Assembly (NCBI RefSeq): GCF_024508235.1
Contig: NZ_CP101943.1
Location: 2,267,112-2,331,111, forward strand
DNA length: 64,000 nt
Reading direction: 5' to 3'
Origin: Halococcus qingdaonensis
GTDB lineage: Archaea > Halobacteriota > Halobacteria > Halobacteriales > Halococcaceae
Shown in pieces: positions 1 to 8,360 of the stretch. The notes below the pieces were generated by a model that was given only the letters and a program-made list of their open reading frames with translations, was not told the origin of the DNA and made no database searches. How positions within the stretch are numbered: the first letter of the stretch is position 1; each line of letters opens with the position of its first letter. The position numbers and the translations under genes are program-made.

Positions 1-258
1 GAAATCGCCGGCAGCGATCCGACGGGCGATGTCGGATTCGGTTTCGGCGGCGAGATACGGCTCCCAGGTGAGCAACGGCACGCGCCCGGCGTCCCAGATG
101 CGAGGAAGGAGGCTCTCGAACAGGTGGTCGATCGCGTCGCGTCGCCACGGCGTGAACAGCGTCTGGACGGCGTGGCGCGTTCCGAGCCAGCGGTCCATCG
201 CATCGACGACGGTCGTCCGCTCGGGATCGACGTAAACGCCCGACAGCGGAGATTTCAC
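1..258 (-). CDS. GH26-like glycoside hydrolase, N-terminal fragment (runs off window)
   Basis: The minus-strand frame is open from a GTG at 256-258 to the window edge, giving 86 residues. It begins MKSPLSGVYVDP and continues with a segment reading FTPWRRDAIDHLFESLLPRI and then LLTWEPYL. An early VYVDP followed by FTPW and then TWEP is what I know from family 26 (mannanase-like) TIM-barrel glycosidases, where this region forms the first strands of the barrel. The catalytic glutamates would lie beyond the window, so activity cannot be judged. An ATG at 297-299 is out of frame, so GTG is the likely start. It is divergent from the surface-protein gene at 387. Family assignment is moderate; exact substrate unknown. 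Confidence 0.6.
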   Translation of the reverse strand, partial: MKSPLSGVYVDPERTTVVDAMDRWLGTRHAVQTLFTPWRRDAIDHLFESLLPRIWDAGRVPLLTWEPYLAAETESDIARRIAAGDF

Positions 259-386
259 GGTCGGTCGCCTCGGCGGGACGGTCGGCATCGGCCATGGGAC
301 GGACGCTCGCCGGCCATATCGTCGTGTTTTTATTTGCGGCACGCATGAAGCTGCTGATTACACTCGGCCATCGCGTCGAGGAACAA

Positions 387-1520
387 ATGAACACAGCCTA
401 TCGGAACAGCGTCCTCGTGGTCGTGCTACTCGCAGCGACGGCACTCGCGCCCGGTATCGCCGTCGGCATCGTCTCTCACCCGGTCGACGGTGACGTCTCC
501 ACACAGCAGAACGCGACCGACGCGAGCGCGAACGCGTCGGTAACGCTGGCGAACCAGACGCGTACCGGACGGTCGGTGTTCATCGACCGGGCGACGCTCC
601 CCGAGGGCGGGTTCGTCGTGCTGTCGGAGGCCGGCGAGAACGGCAGCATCGTCGGCGTGAGTCTGCCGCTTTCGGCCGGCACGCATGAAGGAAAGGTGAC
701 GTTGCGCGGCGCTCCCGGGAACGACCTGAACCGGACGCGTCTCGGCACGAACACCACGCTCGTCGCCACACTCCACCGGGATTCGAACGACAACGGTCGC
801 TTCGACGGGCTGCTCACGTCGGACGCCGACGAGCCGTACGGCAATGGCTCCGCGCCGGCGCGCGACCGCGCGACCGTCACGGTGGCCGACGGCGAGCGCC
901 CGACGAACGCCTCCGTGACGCTGTCGAATCGGACGTCCGATGGAACGGCCGTCACCGTCGATCGGGCGACGCTCCCCGACGGCGGTTACGTCGCCGTTCA
1001 CGAGGGTGGCTACAACGGCTCGAACGCGACCGAGACGCTCGTCGGCGCGACCGGTTACCTCGACGCCGGCAGCTACGAGAACGTCACCGTGACGCTCGAT
1101 GGAGAGAACGACACTATCCCTGTCGACTCCGGGCACATCAGCGTGGTCGTCCACGAGGACACCGACGGCGACCGTGCGTTCCAGTACATGCCGTCGGACG
1201 GCGTCGAGGATCAGCCGGCGCGCGTGAACGGATCGCCGGTGGCCGATACGGCATCGCTCACCGTCGAGCGCCCATCGACGCCCACGCCGACCGCGACGGC
1301 AACCAGTTCGCCGACCGAGACGGAGCCGTCCACCACGGCGACGACGGAGCCCACAGCGACGGAGACACCAACGGCGACACCAGCGCAGGAGCCGGCCGAC
1401 GAGAGCACACCCTATGGCGGCGAGAGCAGCGGTCGTGAGGGGATCCTCGACAACCCGCTCTTCCCGGTCATCATCGGGGTGTTCGCGCTGTTCGCCGTGC
1501 TCACGGTCGTCACGCGATAG
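387..1520 (+). CDS. DUF7282-type surface protein with Thr-rich stalk and C-terminal membrane anchor
   Basis: A 377-residue exported protein. Residues about 8-30 form a hydrophobic signal segment. Two homologous blocks follow, each starting NASVTL(A/S)N and running through V(F/T)(I/V)DRATLP(E/D)GG(F/Y)V, the signature I associate with haloarchaeal DUF7282 domains. A Thr/Pro/Glu-rich stalk (about residues 290-345) leads to a final transmembrane helix (DNPLFPVIIGVFALFAVLTV) and a short basic end. This is the architecture of an anchored, probably glycosylated cell-surface protein; many NxT/NxS sequons are present. The start at 387 puts the signal peptide at the N-terminus; the frame is open further upstream (to 294) but that extension is unlikely. 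The molecular role of the domain is not known to me. Confidence 0.75.
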   Translation: MNTAYRNSVLVVVLLAATALAPGIAVGIVSHPVDGDVSTQQNATDASANASVTLANQTRTGRSVFIDRATLPEGGFVVLSEAGENGSIVGVSLPLSAGTHEGKVTLRGAPGNDLNRTRLGTNTTLVATLHRDSNDNGRFDGLLTSDADEPYGNGSAPARDRATVTVADGERPTNASVTLSNRTSDGTAVTVDRATLPDGGYVAVHEGGYNGSNATETLVGATGYLDAGSYENVTVTLDGENDTIPVDSGHISVVVHEDTDGDRAFQYMPSDGVEDQPARVNGSPVADTASLTVERPSTPTPTATATSSPTETEPSTTATTEPTATETPTATPAQEPADESTPYGGESSGREGILDNPLFPVIIGVFALFAVLTVVTR

Positions 1521-1565
1521 CGCCGGACCGACCGATTCATCTTTCTCGCGGGCGAACCGCCGGCA

Positions 1566-2570
1566 ATGGACGGGCCGCTGTGGACCGACGAACACGCACC
1601 GGCGCTCGCGGAACTCCCCCAGCCGGCCGTTCGCGAGTCGCTCGATCGGGCCGTCGCCGAGCCGCTGAACCTGATCCTGCACGGGCCGCCAGGAGCCGGC
1701 AAGACGGCCGCCGTGCGCGCGCTCGCCGACGAACTCCACACCGATCCCGACAACGACCTCGTCGAACTCAACGTCGCCGACTTCTTCGGGCGAACGAAAA
1801 AGGAGGTGAGCGAGGACCCGCGATTTTCGTCGTTCATCACTTCGAAACGCCGGCGTAACTCCTCGAAGGCCGATCTCATCAAACACGTCCTCTCGGAGTC
1901 GGCGAGCTACGCACCCGTCTCCGGCGAGTACAAGACGATCCTGCTCGACAACGCCGAGGCCATCCGCGAGGACTTCCAGCAGGCGCTCCGGCGGGTGATG
2001 GAGCGCCACCACGAGACGACGCAGTTCGTCGTCACGACGCGCCAGCCCTCGAAGCTCATCCCGCCGATCCGCTCGCGCTGTTTCTCGATCGCCGTGCGCG
2101 CGCCGACGGCCGACGAGATCGTGAGCGTGCTCGAACACATCGTCACCGAGGAAGGCGTCGACCACGACGCCGACGGGCTGGAGTACGTCGCGAACTACGC
2201 CGACGGCGATCTCCGACAGGCGATTCTCGGCGCACAGACCACCGCCGAAGCGGAGGACGAGATCACGATGGACGCGGCCTACGAAGCGCTCGGGAGCGTC
2301 GGCGACGACGATCGCATCGAGGGGATGATCACCGCGGCCGAGGACGGCGCGTTCCAGGACGCCAGAAAGACCCTCGACGACCTGCTCGTCGAGGAGGGGC
2401 TGAGCGGCGGGGAGCTGCTCGACGACGTGCTCCGCGTCGCGCGCTCGCGGTCGGTCGGCCCGCCGCCGGCCGAACTCCACCGGCTCGCCGGCGAGATCGA
2501 CGTAGAACTCGCCGAGGGGACGAGCGACCGCCTCCATCTCTCGCATCTGCTCGCCGAGCTCGGCCGCTAA
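1566..2570 (+). CDS. rfcC: Replication factor C small subunit-like clamp-loader ATPase
   Basis: A 334-residue AAA+ protein of RFC small-subunit size. Walker A is GPPGAGKT at residues 40-47 and the arginine-finger SRC motif is in IRSRCFSI near residue 158. The C-terminal half holds the helical lid (YADGDLRQAI) and collar. It should help open and load the PCNA clamp, whose gene lies at 51571-52314. The Walker B region reads LLDNAEAI instead of the usual DEAD, so the ATPase glutamate position is altered; this suggests the specialised third RFC subunit found in haloarchaea rather than the main small subunit. It overlaps the convergent methyltransferase gene by 4 bases. RFC family is secure; the C designation is inferred. 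Confidence 0.85.
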   Translation: MDGPLWTDEHAPALAELPQPAVRESLDRAVAEPLNLILHGPPGAGKTAAVRALADELHTDPDNDLVELNVADFFGRTKKEVSEDPRFSSFITSKRRRNSSKADLIKHVLSESASYAPVSGEYKTILLDNAEAIREDFQQALRRVMERHHETTQFVVTTRQPSKLIPPIRSRCFSIAVRAPTADEIVSVLEHIVTEEGVDHDADGLEYVANYADGDLRQAILGAQTTAEAEDEITMDAAYEALGSVGDDDRIEGMITAAEDGAFQDARKTLDDLLVEEGLSGGELLDDVLRVARSRSVGPPPAELHRLAGEIDVELAEGTSDRLHLSHLLAELGR

Positions 2571-3532
2571 CCGAGCACCGCGATATGGCGAACGAGCGAG
2601 CGGTGGACGCGCCGCTCGAAGCTGTCTTCGACGCTCCAGCCCGCAGCGCGCGCTTCGGCAGTCCAAGACCGATCACCGACGATCACGGCGCGCGCGGCGA
2701 TCCGTCTCGCCTCGGCGAGCGCACCCGAAACGACCGCATCGAGCTCGCCCTCGATCTTCGACTGACGGCCGTAGGGCGCGTCGAAGACCACGGCGTCGGC
2801 CGCGTCGTCGCGAAGCGGGAGGCACGTCGCATCGGCCCGTGCAGTGGCGAACTCGTGTTCGTCGAGGAAGTGATCGAGGTTCGTCGCCGCACCGCGCGCC
2901 ATCTTCGACTGGGCGTCGAACCCCACGACGCGAGCGCCGACGAGTCCCGCCTCGACGAGCACGCCGCCCGTCCCACACATCGGGTCCACGATCGTCGTCC
3001 CGGGACGTGCGCCGGCGATGTTCGCGAGTGCGCGCGCGAGCAGCGGGCTCATCGATCCCGGCTGGAAGAACGGTTTTTTCGTTGGTGCGCGCGCCCCGAA
3101 CCCGCGCTCGCTCTCGGCAGTGAGCCAGCCCAGTGTGCAGGAGTCGTCGGCGAACAGCGCCCGCAGTTCGTGGTCGGGGTCGTCGAGATCGACGGCGTAG
3201 CCGCGATCGGTGAGCACGCCGCCGAGACGGCGCTCGGCGAGCTGAGTGTCGACGTCGGCCGTCCGGCGGACATCGCGTGCGCGGACCGCGACCGTCCCCT
3301 CGCGATCGAGCTCGGCATTGGCGAGTTCCCCGCGGGCACTCTCGATGGTGCCGTCGGTGCGTGCGAGAACCCGGCTCGCCCGGAGCGTGAACGCGAGGCT
3401 GGAGAGGCGCTCGGGGTCGATCCCATCGGCGAGCGCGAGACCCGACGCGAGCGGTTCGACCTCGCTCGCGGCGCTCGCGGCCTCGCGGGCGGCGAAGGGG
3501 TCGTCCTCACCGCCGAGTTCGAGGGCGTACAC
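2567..3532 (-). CDS. trmG10: tRNA (guanine-10-N2)-methyltransferase (TrmG10 type)
   Basis: A 321-residue Rossmann methyltransferase. The N-terminal half corresponds to the THUMP-containing RNA-binding part. The SAM-binding loop DPMCGTGGVLVEAG comes at about residue 187, followed by FDAQSKM. The catalytic motif IV reads FDAPYGRQSKI, where the family consensus is [D/N]PPY; alanine replaces the first proline, which I recall as common in haloarchaeal members. It would mono- or dimethylate G10 in tRNA using S-adenosylmethionine. Its stop overlaps the end of the rfc gene, tail to tail, and its start faces the tbp promoter region at 3533-3655. Confidence 0.8.
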   Translation of the reverse strand: MYALELGGEDDPFAAREAASAASEVEPLASGLALADGIDPERLSSLAFTLRASRVLARTDGTIESARGELANAELDREGTVAVRARDVRRTADVDTQLAERRLGGVLTDRGYAVDLDDPDHELRALFADDSCTLGWLTAESERGFGARAPTKKPFFQPGSMSPLLARALANIAGARPGTTIVDPMCGTGGVLVEAGLVGARVVGFDAQSKMARGAATNLDHFLDEHEFATARADATCLPLRDDAADAVVFDAPYGRQSKIEGELDAVVSGALAEARRIAARAVIVGDRSWTAEARAAGWSVEDSFERRVHRSLVRHIAVLG

Positions 3533-3620
3533 CCCCGTTCGTTCGGGGCTGCGGACATGTCGCTGTCGATCGCCGCCCGAACCGATCGGATTACGTACGT
3601 GTCAACCGAGAGCATCAACC

Positions 3621-3650
3621 TTTATAAGTCTTAAATACGAGTTTTAAGAC
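3621..3650 (+). promoter_or_regulatory. tbp promoter (TATA box)
   Basis: TTTATAAGTC at 3621-3630 is a strong archaeal TATA box about 30 bases before the tbp ATG at 3656, so the transcript should be leaderless or nearly so. A second AT-rich stretch TTAAATA (3631-3637) follows and overlaps the expected initiation zone; it could let TBP bind its own promoter in more than one register. Confidence 0.7.
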
Positions 3651-3655
3651 GAGTC

Positions 3656-4225
3656 ATGTCTGCCCAGGACCCGAAGGAGACCATCAACATCGAAAACGTC
3701 GTCGCGTCGACGGGTATCGGTCAGGAGCTCGATCTCCAGAGCGTGGCGATGGACTTGGAGGGTGCCGACTACGACCCCGAGCAGTTCCCCGGGCTGGTCT
3801 ACCGCACCCAGGAGCCGAAATCGGCCGCCCTGATCTTCCGCTCGGGCAAGATCGTCTGCACGGGGGCGAAAAGCACCGCCGACGTCCACGAGAGCCTGGA
3901 GATCGTCTTCGACAAGCTCCGCGATCTCGAGATCCGCGTGGAGGAAGACCCCGAGATCGTCGTCCAGAACATCGTCACGAGCGCCGATCTCCAGAAAACG
4001 CTCAACCTGAACGCGATCGCGATCGGGCTGGGCCTCGAGAACATCGAGTACGAACCCGAGCAGTTCCCCGGACTCGTCTACCGCCTCGACGACCCCGAAG
4101 TGGTCGCGCTGCTGTTCGGTTCAGGCAAACTCGTCATCACCGGCGGCAAGGAGCCGGCCGACGCCGAACACGCCGTCGACAAGATCACCGATCGCCTCGA
4201 CGAACTCGGGCTGCTCGACGGCTAG
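3656..4225 (+). CDS. tbp: TATA-box-binding protein (TBP)
   Basis: A 189-residue archaeal TBP. The two imperfect direct repeats are plain: IENVVASTGIGQELDL with YDPEQFPGLVYR, then VQNIVTSADLQKTLNL with YEPEQFPGLVYR. Each ends in the SGKIV/SGKLVITG strand that contacts the TATA minor groove. The acidic C-terminal helix (TDRLDELGLLDG) is typical of haloarchaeal forms. It nucleates all transcription initiation with TFB. Length is normal and the ATG is positioned 30 bases after a TATA box. Haloarchaea often have several TBPs; only this one is in the window. Confidence 0.97.
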   Translation: MSAQDPKETINIENVVASTGIGQELDLQSVAMDLEGADYDPEQFPGLVYRTQEPKSAALIFRSGKIVCTGAKSTADVHESLEIVFDKLRDLEIRVEEDPEIVVQNIVTSADLQKTLNLNAIAIGLGLENIEYEPEQFPGLVYRLDDPEVVALLFGSGKLVITGGKEPADAEHAVDKITDRLDELGLLDG

Positions 4226-4396
4226 TTACTCCCGGAACGCCGGATCGATTATCTCGGCAACGGCGACCACGTTCGTCCCGCCACACTCCGGACAGCGCTC
4301 GCCGACGACCAGCGATCCACAGTCCGCACAGGCACGGCGCTCGCGGTCGCTACGCTCGGACTCCGATTCCCGCCTGAGATCGTCGGCCGACACCAT
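4226..4396 (-). CDS. Small two-CxxC zinc-finger protein
   Basis: A 56-residue protein with a charged N-terminus followed by CADC (C23, C26) and CPEC (C35, C38), forming one zinc-binding knuckle pair, then VVAVAEIIDPAFRE. The CPECG motif is typical of the many small zinc proteins of haloarchaea. The final DP resembles the end of the elongation factor Spt4 fold, but other Spt4 signatures are missing, so I do not assign it. The stop (4226-4228) directly abuts the tbp stop, tail to tail. The ATG at 4394-4396 is the only sensible start; the open frame upstream to 4603 has no family-like sequence. Confidence 0.6.
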   Translation of the reverse strand: MVSADDLRRESESERSDRERRACADCGSLVVGERCPECGGTNVVAVAEIIDPAFRE

Positions 4397-4498
4397 ATGT
4401 GAATGTTTGGCACGCAAGGAGAATACTGTTTCGGCCAAAACCGAACGTACTGCGTCGCGAAAGGCCAGACACAAATCGTGCGGGGGCGAACGGTCGGT

Positions 4499-4873
4499 AT
4501 GACCGCGAGCGTTCTCGCACAGGTCAGTCCGGCGGCGGGCGGCCCGCTCGCCTACGCGGGCACCTTCCTGCTCGCCGCAGGCGTCTACTCGCTGACCGCC
4601 CACATCGCTGCGCGGAACGTCCTCGGCGACGTGCCGATCAAGCGGGCGCTGCTCGTCGGGCCGGCCCCGGCGGTCATCTCACTGTTGCTCCAGCAGTACG
4701 GCCCGCTGGCGTTCGTGCTCGCCGTTGCCGTCGATTTCGTGCTCATCCGCTACGTCTACCGGATCAAGGCCCGGACGACGGCGCTGGTCACGTTCATCCA
4801 CATCGTCGTCAGCATCCTCGTGCTGTTCGTCGTGTTGAGCGCCTACCGGCTCGCCGGCACGGCACCGGTTTAG
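4499..4873 (+). CDS. Four-helix integral membrane protein, unknown function
   Basis: A 124-residue hydrophobic protein beginning [15 protein letters not shown]. Transmembrane segments fall at about residues 17-38, 48-66, 70-86 and 97-117 ([20 protein letters not shown]). A conserved-looking [10 protein letters not shown] loop precedes the last helix. The start at 4499 fits the first helix; the frame is open back to 4403 but that extension is not membrane-like. It ends 4 bases inside the convergent hisG gene. I do not recognise a characterised family. Confidence 0.6.
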   Translation: MTASVLAQVSPAAGGPLAYAGTFLLAAGVYSLTAHIAARNVLGDVPIKRALLVGPAPAVISLLLQQYGPLAFVLAVAVDFVLIRYVYRIKARTTALVTFIHIVVSILVLFVVLSAYRLAGTAPV

Positions 4874-5715
4874 TCGACGAGGCGCTCGATTTCCGTCACA
4901 AGCACGCCGCTCGCACCGAGCGCTTTCGCCTCGTTGATCGTCTCGAAGACGTCGCGCTCGTCGACGACCGCGTGGACCGCGACGCTCTCCTCGCCCGCGA
5001 CGTCCATCACCGTCGGCCCGCCGAGCCCGGGGATCACGTCCCGGATCTCGTCGAGTCGCTCCTCGGGCGCGTTCATCATCACGTAGCGCTTGCCCTCGGC
5101 CGAGAGCACCGAGCTGAGCGCCGTCTCGACCTCTCCGAGCTTTGGATCGTCGGCCGCGTCCGCGCGGGCGAACAGCCGGGCCGAGCTCGGGAGGACCTCC
5201 TCGATGATGTCGAGCCCGTTGACGCGGAGGGTCGTCCCCGTCGAGGTGATGTCGATGATGGCGTCGGCCATCTCGACGTGGGGCGTGAGTTCGGTCGCGC
5301 CCGAGACCTCGACGACGCCGGGATCGATCCCTCGATCGGCGAAGAACTCGCGGGCGATGTGTGGGAACTCCGTCGCCACGGTCTTGCCGGCGAGGTCCGA
5401 GACTGATTCCAAAGAGCCGTCCTTGGGTGCGGCGAGTACGAGCCGGCAGCGCCCGAAGCCGAGATCGAGACGTTCGTCGAGCTCGACGCCGGCCTCACGG
5501 ACCTGATCGAGCCCGGTGACGCCCGCATCGGCCGCGCCGTCGGCGACGTATCCGGGGACGTCCGCGGCACGGACGAACAGGACCGTGACGTCGGGATCCA
5601 CGGTCGAGGCGTACAGCTGGCGCTCGGCCCCGTTCTCGATGTGGAGGCCGGCGCGTTCGAGCAGACTCACGGTCGGGTCGTGCAGGCGACCCTTGCTGGG
5701 CACGGCGAGGCGCAT
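4870..5715 (-). CDS. hisG: ATP phosphoribosyltransferase (long form)
   Basis: A 281-residue HisG, first enzyme of histidine biosynthesis, joining ATP and PRPP. It starts with the family signature [11 protein letters not shown] and carries [11 protein letters not shown] and the PRPP-binding segment [16 protein letters not shown]. The C-terminal ~75 residues ([14 protein letters not shown] onward) form the ACT-like regulatory domain of the long, HisZ-independent enzyme, so histidine feedback is expected. hisI is 55 kb away at 60509, so the pathway genes are dispersed. Confidence 0.95.
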   Translation of the reverse strand: MRLAVPSKGRLHDPTVSLLERAGLHIENGAERQLYASTVDPDVTVLFVRAADVPGYVADGAADAGVTGLDQVREAGVELDERLDLGFGRCRLVLAAPKDGSLESVSDLAGKTVATEFPHIAREFFADRGIDPGVVEVSGATELTPHVEMADAIIDITSTGTTLRVNGLDIIEEVLPSSARLFARADAADDPKLGEVETALSSVLSAEGKRYVMMNAPEERLDEIRDVIPGLGGPTVMDVAGEESVAVHAVVDERDVFETINEAKALGASGVLVTEIERLVD

Positions 5716-5796
5716 ACCGGCCTCGGGTGGTCGGCGATGAACTGCCTTTCGTTACCGGTGCGATAAAGTGATGCGTTCGCTGGCCCGAGAAACGGT

Positions 5797-7020
5797 GTGA
5801 ACCGAGCGACCGACGTGCTCGTGATCGGCGGCGGCGCGACCGGGGCCGGCATCGCCCGTGATCTGGCGCTGCGCGGCGTCGACGTCACGCTCTGTGAACG
5901 GGGCGGACTCGCCGCCGGAACGACGGGCCGTTCGCACGGCGTGCTCCACAGCGGGGCACGCTACGCCGACTTCGATCCCGCCGGCGCGCGCGAGTGCATC
6001 GCCGAGAACCGGATCCTCAAGGATATCGCCGGCGCGTGCATCGACGACACGGGCGGGCTGTTCGTCCAGCTCGACGGCGACGATCCGGACTACTTCGACG
6101 AGAAGCTCGCCGGCTGTCGCGAGCAGGACATCGACGCCACAGTGCTGTCGGACGCGGACGCACGCGAAGCCGTGCCCGAGCTCTCGGAACGGACCGAGCG
6201 CGTCATTCGGGTTCCCGACGGCGTGATCTACCCCTCGCGACTCGTCGCGGCCACGGCCGCGAGTGCCCGCGAACACGGCGCGCGGATACTGCCGAACACG
6301 CCCGTCACCGATCTGCTGTGCGAGGACGGCGCGGTCGTCGGCGCACGCGTCGGCGGTGATGACGGAGAGGAGATCCGTGCCGATCACGTCGTCAACGCGG
6401 CCGGCGCGTGGGCCGAGGAACTCGCCGCACAAGCCGGCGTCGAGGTGGCGATGCGACCGACCACGGGGGTGATGGTCGCCGTCGATCACGCGGGAATCGA
6501 GCCGGTGCTCAATCGCTGTCGCCCGCCGAGCGACGGCGATATCGTGGTGCCCCACGGCTCGCAGGCGGTGCTCGGCACGACGAGCGTCGACGTCGACGAT
6601 CCCGACGACTACGACACCGACCGCGAGGAGATCGACCGGATGGTCCGCGAGTGCGCCGCGATGGTGCCCGCCCTCGAAGAGGACGAGATCTCGCGGGCGT
6701 ACTGGGGCGTCAGGCCGCTGTACGCACCGGACGAGGCCGAACGTGACGAGTCGCGCTCGATCTCGCGCGGGTTCTTCCTGCTCGATCACTCGCGCGACGG
6801 CGTCGACGGGTTCACGAGCATCGTCGGCGGCAAGCTCACCACCCACCGGCGGATGGCCGAAGCCGTCACCGATCACGTCTGCGGCGAACTCGGCGTTTCG
6901 GGCACGTGTCGCACGGACGAGGAGCGACTGCCGGGCCACGACGATCCCGAGAAACTCGACGCACTCGTCGCCGAGTTCGGTGCGGACTCGCCGGCCGATC
7001 GTGACGTGACCGGTGCCTGA
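5797..7020 (+). CDS. GlpA-like FAD-dependent glycerol-3-phosphate dehydrogenase, short form
   Basis: A 407-residue DAO-family flavoprotein. The dinucleotide loop GGGATGAG is at residues 11-18, followed by ERGGLAAGTTGRSHGVLHSG, typical of glycerol-3-phosphate dehydrogenases; the C-terminal FAD contact is TSIVGGKLTTHRRMAE. The start is a GTG at 5797. Full GlpA proteins are about 550-600 residues and carry a C-terminal BFD-type [2Fe-2S] domain; here the protein stops soon after the FAD domain, and no glpB, glpC or glpK is nearby. It could therefore act on another 2-hydroxy acid or glycerol phosphate with a different electron acceptor. Family secure, substrate uncertain. Confidence 0.75.
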   Translation: MNRATDVLVIGGGATGAGIARDLALRGVDVTLCERGGLAAGTTGRSHGVLHSGARYADFDPAGARECIAENRILKDIAGACIDDTGGLFVQLDGDDPDYFDEKLAGCREQDIDATVLSDADAREAVPELSERTERVIRVPDGVIYPSRLVAATAASAREHGARILPNTPVTDLLCEDGAVVGARVGGDDGEEIRADHVVNAAGAWAEELAAQAGVEVAMRPTTGVMVAVDHAGIEPVLNRCRPPSDGDIVVPHGSQAVLGTTSVDVDDPDDYDTDREEIDRMVRECAAMVPALEEDEISRAYWGVRPLYAPDEAERDESRSISRGFFLLDHSRDGVDGFTSIVGGKLTTHRRMAEAVTDHVCGELGVSGTCRTDEERLPGHDDPEKLDALVAEFGADSPADRDVTGA

Positions 7021-7070
7021 GGGGCGGGACGAACCCGTAGATTCACGCCGCCGGACGCGAAACCCACCGT

Positions 7071-8360
7071 ATGACGACGCTCGAAACCACCGGCGGGCAG
7101 GTTCTCAGATCGGATATGACCGTCGAGCACGGCGACGTGCTCGTCGATCGAGAGGCGGGCGAAATCCTGGCCGTCGGCGACGTCCCTGCTGGCGACGAGA
7201 CGCTCGACGCGACCGGCGGGCTCGTGATGCCGGGCCTCGTCAACGCTCACACTCATCTCGCGATGGCGCTGCTGCGTGGCTACGCCGACGACAAGCCGCT
7301 CGACAGCTGGCTGCGCGAGGACGTCTGGCCGATCGAGGGTGTGCTCGAACCCGACGACGTCCGCGCGGGAGCCGCGCTCGGCGCGCTCGAAAGCATCGAG
7401 GCGGGCACGACGGCGCTCTGTGACATGTACTTCGACGTGCCAGCGGTCGTCGATGCCGTCGAGCAGGCTGGCCTGCGCGCACGCGTCGGCCACGGCGTCG
7501 TCACCGTCGGGAAGGACAGTGACGAAGCCAGCGTGGACTTCGAAGAGGGGCTCACGGTCGCGCGCGAGCAGGACGGCGCGGCAAGTGGTCGAGTGTCGAC
7601 GGCGTTCATGCCCCACAGCCTCACGACCGTCGACGGGGCGGAGCTCGACGAGTTCGTCCCGAAAGCCCGCGACGCGGACGTCCCGATCCACATCCACGCG
7701 AACGAGACGCGCGATGAAGTTACACCCATCGTCGACGAACACGGCGAGCGCCCGCTCGAATACGCCGCCGCACACGGGCTGCTCGGAGAGACCGACTTCA
7801 TCGCCCACGGCACCCACCTCGACGCGACTGAGATCGACCTGCTCGCCGAGGCCGGGACGGGCGTCGTCCACTGTCCGGCCTCAAACATGAAGCTCGCGAG
7901 CGGCATCGCGCCCGTCCAGAAGCTGCTCGATGCAGGCGTCACGGTCGGGATCGGTACCGACGGCGCGGCCTCGAACAACGATCTCGACGTGTTCGACGAG
8001 CTGCGCGACGCGGCGATGGTCGGCAAGCTCGCGGCCGACGACGCGAGCGCTGTCGATGCGGCCACGGCAGTCGGGATGGCGACGGCGGGCAGCGCCGACG
8101 TGCTCGGCTTCGACAGCGGGCGACTCGCCGAAGGGAAAAAGGCCGACATCGCCGTGCTCGACCTCGACAGCGCACATCTGACGCCCCAGCACGATCTCGT
8201 CAGCCACCTCGCCTACGCGGCCTCGGGTGCGGACGTGCGCCACACCGTCTGTGACGGTGACGTGCTGATGCGCGACCGCGAGGTGCTCACGCTCGACGCC
8301 GAGGAGGTACGAGAAGAGGCCGCAGAACGCGCGACAGCCGCGGTCGAGCGCGCGCGCTGA
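7071..8360 (+). CDS. mtaD: S-adenosylhomocysteine / 5'-methylthioadenosine deaminase family amidohydrolase
   Basis: A 429-residue metal-dependent amidohydrolase. Metal ligands are visible as HTH (H60, H62), HIH (H207, H209), H246 in IAHGTH, and D297 in GTDGAASNN. The order and the segment LAMALLRGYADD are those of the MTA/SAH deaminase (MtaD/DadD) family, which deaminates adenosine-type thioethers for salvage. The nearby ahcY gene (9972) handles S-adenosylhomocysteine, supporting a methyl-cycle role. Its stop is immediately followed by the convergent sugar dehydrogenase gene. 5'-deoxyadenosine is an alternative substrate. Confidence 0.82.
   Translation: MTTLETTGGQVLRSDMTVEHGDVLVDREAGEILAVGDVPAGDETLDATGGLVMPGLVNAHTHLAMALLRGYADDKPLDSWLREDVWPIEGVLEPDDVRAGAALGALESIEAGTTALCDMYFDVPAVVDAVEQAGLRARVGHGVVTVGKDSDEASVDFEEGLTVAREQDGAASGRVSTAFMPHSLTTVDGAELDEFVPKARDADVPIHIHANETRDEVTPIVDEHGERPLEYAAAHGLLGETDFIAHGTHLDATEIDLLAEAGTGVVHCPASNMKLASGIAPVQKLLDAGVTVGIGTDGAASNNDLDVFDELRDAAMVGKLAADDASAVDAATAVGMATAGSADVLGFDSGRLAEGKKADIAVLDLDSAHLTPQHDLVSHLAYAASGADVRHTVCDGDVLMRDREVLTLDAEEVREEAAERATAAVERAR

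Noticed and set aside
426..2666. Long minus-strand open frame of 746 codons opposite the surface protein and RFC genes
   Set aside because: It is arginine-rich shadow coding typical of high-GC DNA; the plus-strand genes have clear domains.
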